From: Asinibacterium sp. OR53
Lineage (GTDB): Bacteria > Bacteroidota > Bacteroidia > Chitinophagales > Chitinophagaceae
Length of the DNA: 64,000 nucleotides
Reading direction: 5' to 3'
Assembly: GCF_000515315.1 (NCBI RefSeq)
Contig: NZ_KI911562.1
Location: forward strand, 372,001 to 436,000
In this document: one piece after another, positions 62,683 to 64,000 of the stretch
Layout of the letters: each line of letters opens with the position of its first letter
Position numbering within the stretch: position 1 is the stretch's first letter
Notes under the pieces: generated by a model
What the model was told of the DNA's origin: nothing
The model's database searches: none
Seen by the model: only the letters and a program-made list of their open reading frames with translations
Program-made: the position numbers and the translations under genes

Positions 62683-64000
62683 TTCAAGCCTGGCTTTTTC
62701 AACGCGTGTATAGCTCAATTTATCCGCATCGCATAAAGGGCAATGATAATCTTCATTCAATGATTCGAATGCAGTACCGGGGGCTGCTCCGTTCTCCGGG
62801 TCGCCAAACGATTCATCGTATATAGTAAAGCAATGCCGGCATTGGTGTACATAAGATGGCTGGGGTTTTGTGTCCAGTTCCTTTTCTGTCGCCGCCTGTT
62901 TTTCCATGATTGCATTTTTATCCGCACGATTATTGTAAAATGCAATCACCAACCTTCTCAACTGTTCGCCTAACAAGAATTTCGGATTGGCCCTACTGAA
63001 TACAAAGCCGGTGCGTGCATTCGGATTGAAATCGTGCGCACAAAGGATATCATATACATACAGGCATTCCAGCCCCCATAAATTGATCAGTGGCCTGCGG
63101 CGTACCAGGACACTGGAGAACACTTCGCTTTTTTTCCTGGTTTTGATACCGATGCATACGCCGAATGTGCGGGTATCTTCATCATTCAATTTTCTAACCA
63201 GGTAATTTTTCAATTCCAACCCTTCACGGCAATGGTCTTCCACCTGGAAATTCAATTCATTGGCAGCATGCCGCATGTTCACCTGGTACTTGTTCAGCAA
63301 TTGATTCCATTTGGGCCGGTCTTTTTCCTCCACTCCTTTAATGATGATCGACTTCCAGGGCGTGGAACAAAGCTGGCCGATCTTGGTATCGAGACAAAGC
63401 TTGCAAAGCGCTTTCAAAAAATCAACGGCAAACAATTCGTCACGCCTGTAAATACCCACCCAATATTTATCATTGACCCTATTCACCCCCTCATAGTAAG
63501 GCAGGTTGAAAGCAGGCAATGCAGCAGGTTTTTCAGCAGGCTTGGTAATGTATTGCTGTTTCTGAAGCAGTTGCATCAATGCTTCGCCCTTCGCCTGCTT
63601 GTTGTCGTAAAATGCTTCTCTGTGCTGAAAGATCAGTTCTTCAATTTCTTTTGATACGCCTGGGATATCATTCGTGTACACCATTTCATTCCATTCATAA
63701 ATACTGTTGGTCTTGGGGAAGCGGATGAATAAATGCCAGAAATGAAGAGACGTAGTCGAAGCCACCCAATTGATATTGCCCGTAAGCATGGGTGTAAAAC
63801 TCTGGTGACTGTCTGAGACATTGATCTTGAGCTCGGGCTCATAATCGAGTCCGTCAAATATATCTTTATATACACCCTCACTCAGCCAGGTATTGGTAAT
63901 GAATATTTCCTCGGCCGGGTAAGAGCTTACGATATTGGGATGTTGTTCATTATCCATGTCATAAGGAATACCCAATTGGCCCAATCCTTCACGAAGTATA
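62668..64000 (-). CDS. Rubredoxin-domain protein, partial at the right edge
   Basis: At least 438 residues, running off the window: the frame is open to position 64000 (ILREGLGQLGIPYDM precedes the first TTG), so the true start is beyond the edge. The C-terminal 60 residues are a rubredoxin: YVHQCRHCFTIYDE and YHCPLCDADKL give the two CxxC iron ligands. The larger N-terminal part contains segments that faintly resemble ferredoxin-like parts of nitrite/sulfite reductases (STPWKSIIIKG, FGVCIGIKTRKKSEVFSSVLVRRR); I cannot assign it. The location beside molybdenum-cofactor genes suggests an electron carrier for nitrate/nitrite assimilation. Confidence 0.7.
   Translation of the reverse strand, partial: ILREGLGQLGIPYDMDNEQHPNIVSSYPAEEIFITNTWLSEGVYKDIFDGLDYEPELKINVSDSHQSFTPMLTGNINWVASTTSLHFWHLFIRFPKTNSIYEWNEMVYTNDIPGVSKEIEELIFQHREAFYDNKQAKGEALMQLLQKQQYITKPAEKPAALPAFNLPYYEGVNRVNDKYWVGIYRRDELFAVDFLKALCKLCLDTKIGQLCSTPWKSIIIKGVEEKDRPKWNQLLNKYQVNMRHAANELNFQVEDHCREGLELKNYLVRKLNDEDTRTFGVCIGIKTRKKSEVFSSVLVRRRPLINLWGLECLYVYDILCAHDFNPNARTGFVFSRANPKFLLGEQLRRLVIAFYNNRADKNAIMEKQAATEKELDTKPQPSYVHQCRHCFTIYDESFGDPENGAAPGTAFESLNEDYHCPLCDADKLSYTRVEKARLELQTV

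Overview
The window looks like chromosome from a member of the Bacteroidota, most likely the Chitinophagaceae. This rests on the SusC/SusD pair preceded by an ECF sigma/FecR couple, GH144-type glucanases, TAnnTTTG-like -7 promoter elements, the GldA-like ABC ATPase, the DUF1501/DUF1800 pair and overall codon use. I saw no rRNA, tRNA or CRISPR array. Genes are tightly packed on both strands and no gene-free gap exceeds 300 bases.

Region 1 (1-19.06 kb) is core metabolism: a PiT phosphate transporter, galE, prfA, a PAS-like histidine kinase with a NarL-type regulator, a secreted D-aminoacylase, M19 dipeptidase and serine beta-lactamase-like hydrolase group, a fused E1 alpha/beta 2-oxoacid dehydrogenase, a Bax-inhibitor-1 membrane protein, a polysaccharide deacetylase lipoprotein, a 2-oxoacid:acceptor oxidoreductase alpha subunit (no beta partner beside it), a FUSC membrane protein and a membrane-anchored glutamate-synthase-like FMN protein.

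Region 2 (19.06-23.2 kb) is an AT-richer scar. It holds a DUF3800-like C-terminal fragment, a GH19-type lytic enzyme without its N-terminus, and two tandem paralogous small exported proteins. The first of these is cut by a complete 1,229-bp IS3-family element with a CTAT target duplication. A degraded comM/yifB fragment closes the region. The arrangement resembles the remains of a toxin-immunity cassette.

Region 3 (23.2-32.1 kb) is housekeeping: a MmcQ/YjbR protein, nth, a small protein, an FtsB/DivIC protein, eno, an ABC ATPase, an MHS-type MFS carrier with a small membrane partner, a HigB/HigA-like toxin-antitoxin pair and acs. REP-like repeats lie on either side of the nth-ftsB block, and a striking palindrome/direct-repeat cluster follows acs.

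Region 4 (32.1-53.8 kb) is a polysaccharide utilisation locus: ECF sigma, FecR, SusC with an STN domain, SusD, a LamG lipoprotein, two tandem GH144-like glucanases, a GH43-CBM32-like protein and a GH3 beta-glucosidase. By family knowledge beta-1,2-glucan is the best guess for substrate. An RND efflux module (Crp/Fnr regulator, DUF2892, P-II-like protein, RND pump, adaptor, TolC) sits between GH43 and GH3. A short relict resembling the GH43 3' end lies just before GH3, which suggests the module displaced an earlier PUL gene.

Region 5 (53.8-64 kb) holds a DUF1501/DUF1800 pair and a molybdenum-cofactor operon (moaA, moeA, TSUP permease, moaD, moaE, fused moaC-mogA). Next to it are a divergent selW-like/mobA pair and a rubredoxin-domain protein that runs off the right edge. 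This grouping suggests a nitrate-assimilation locus just beyond the window.
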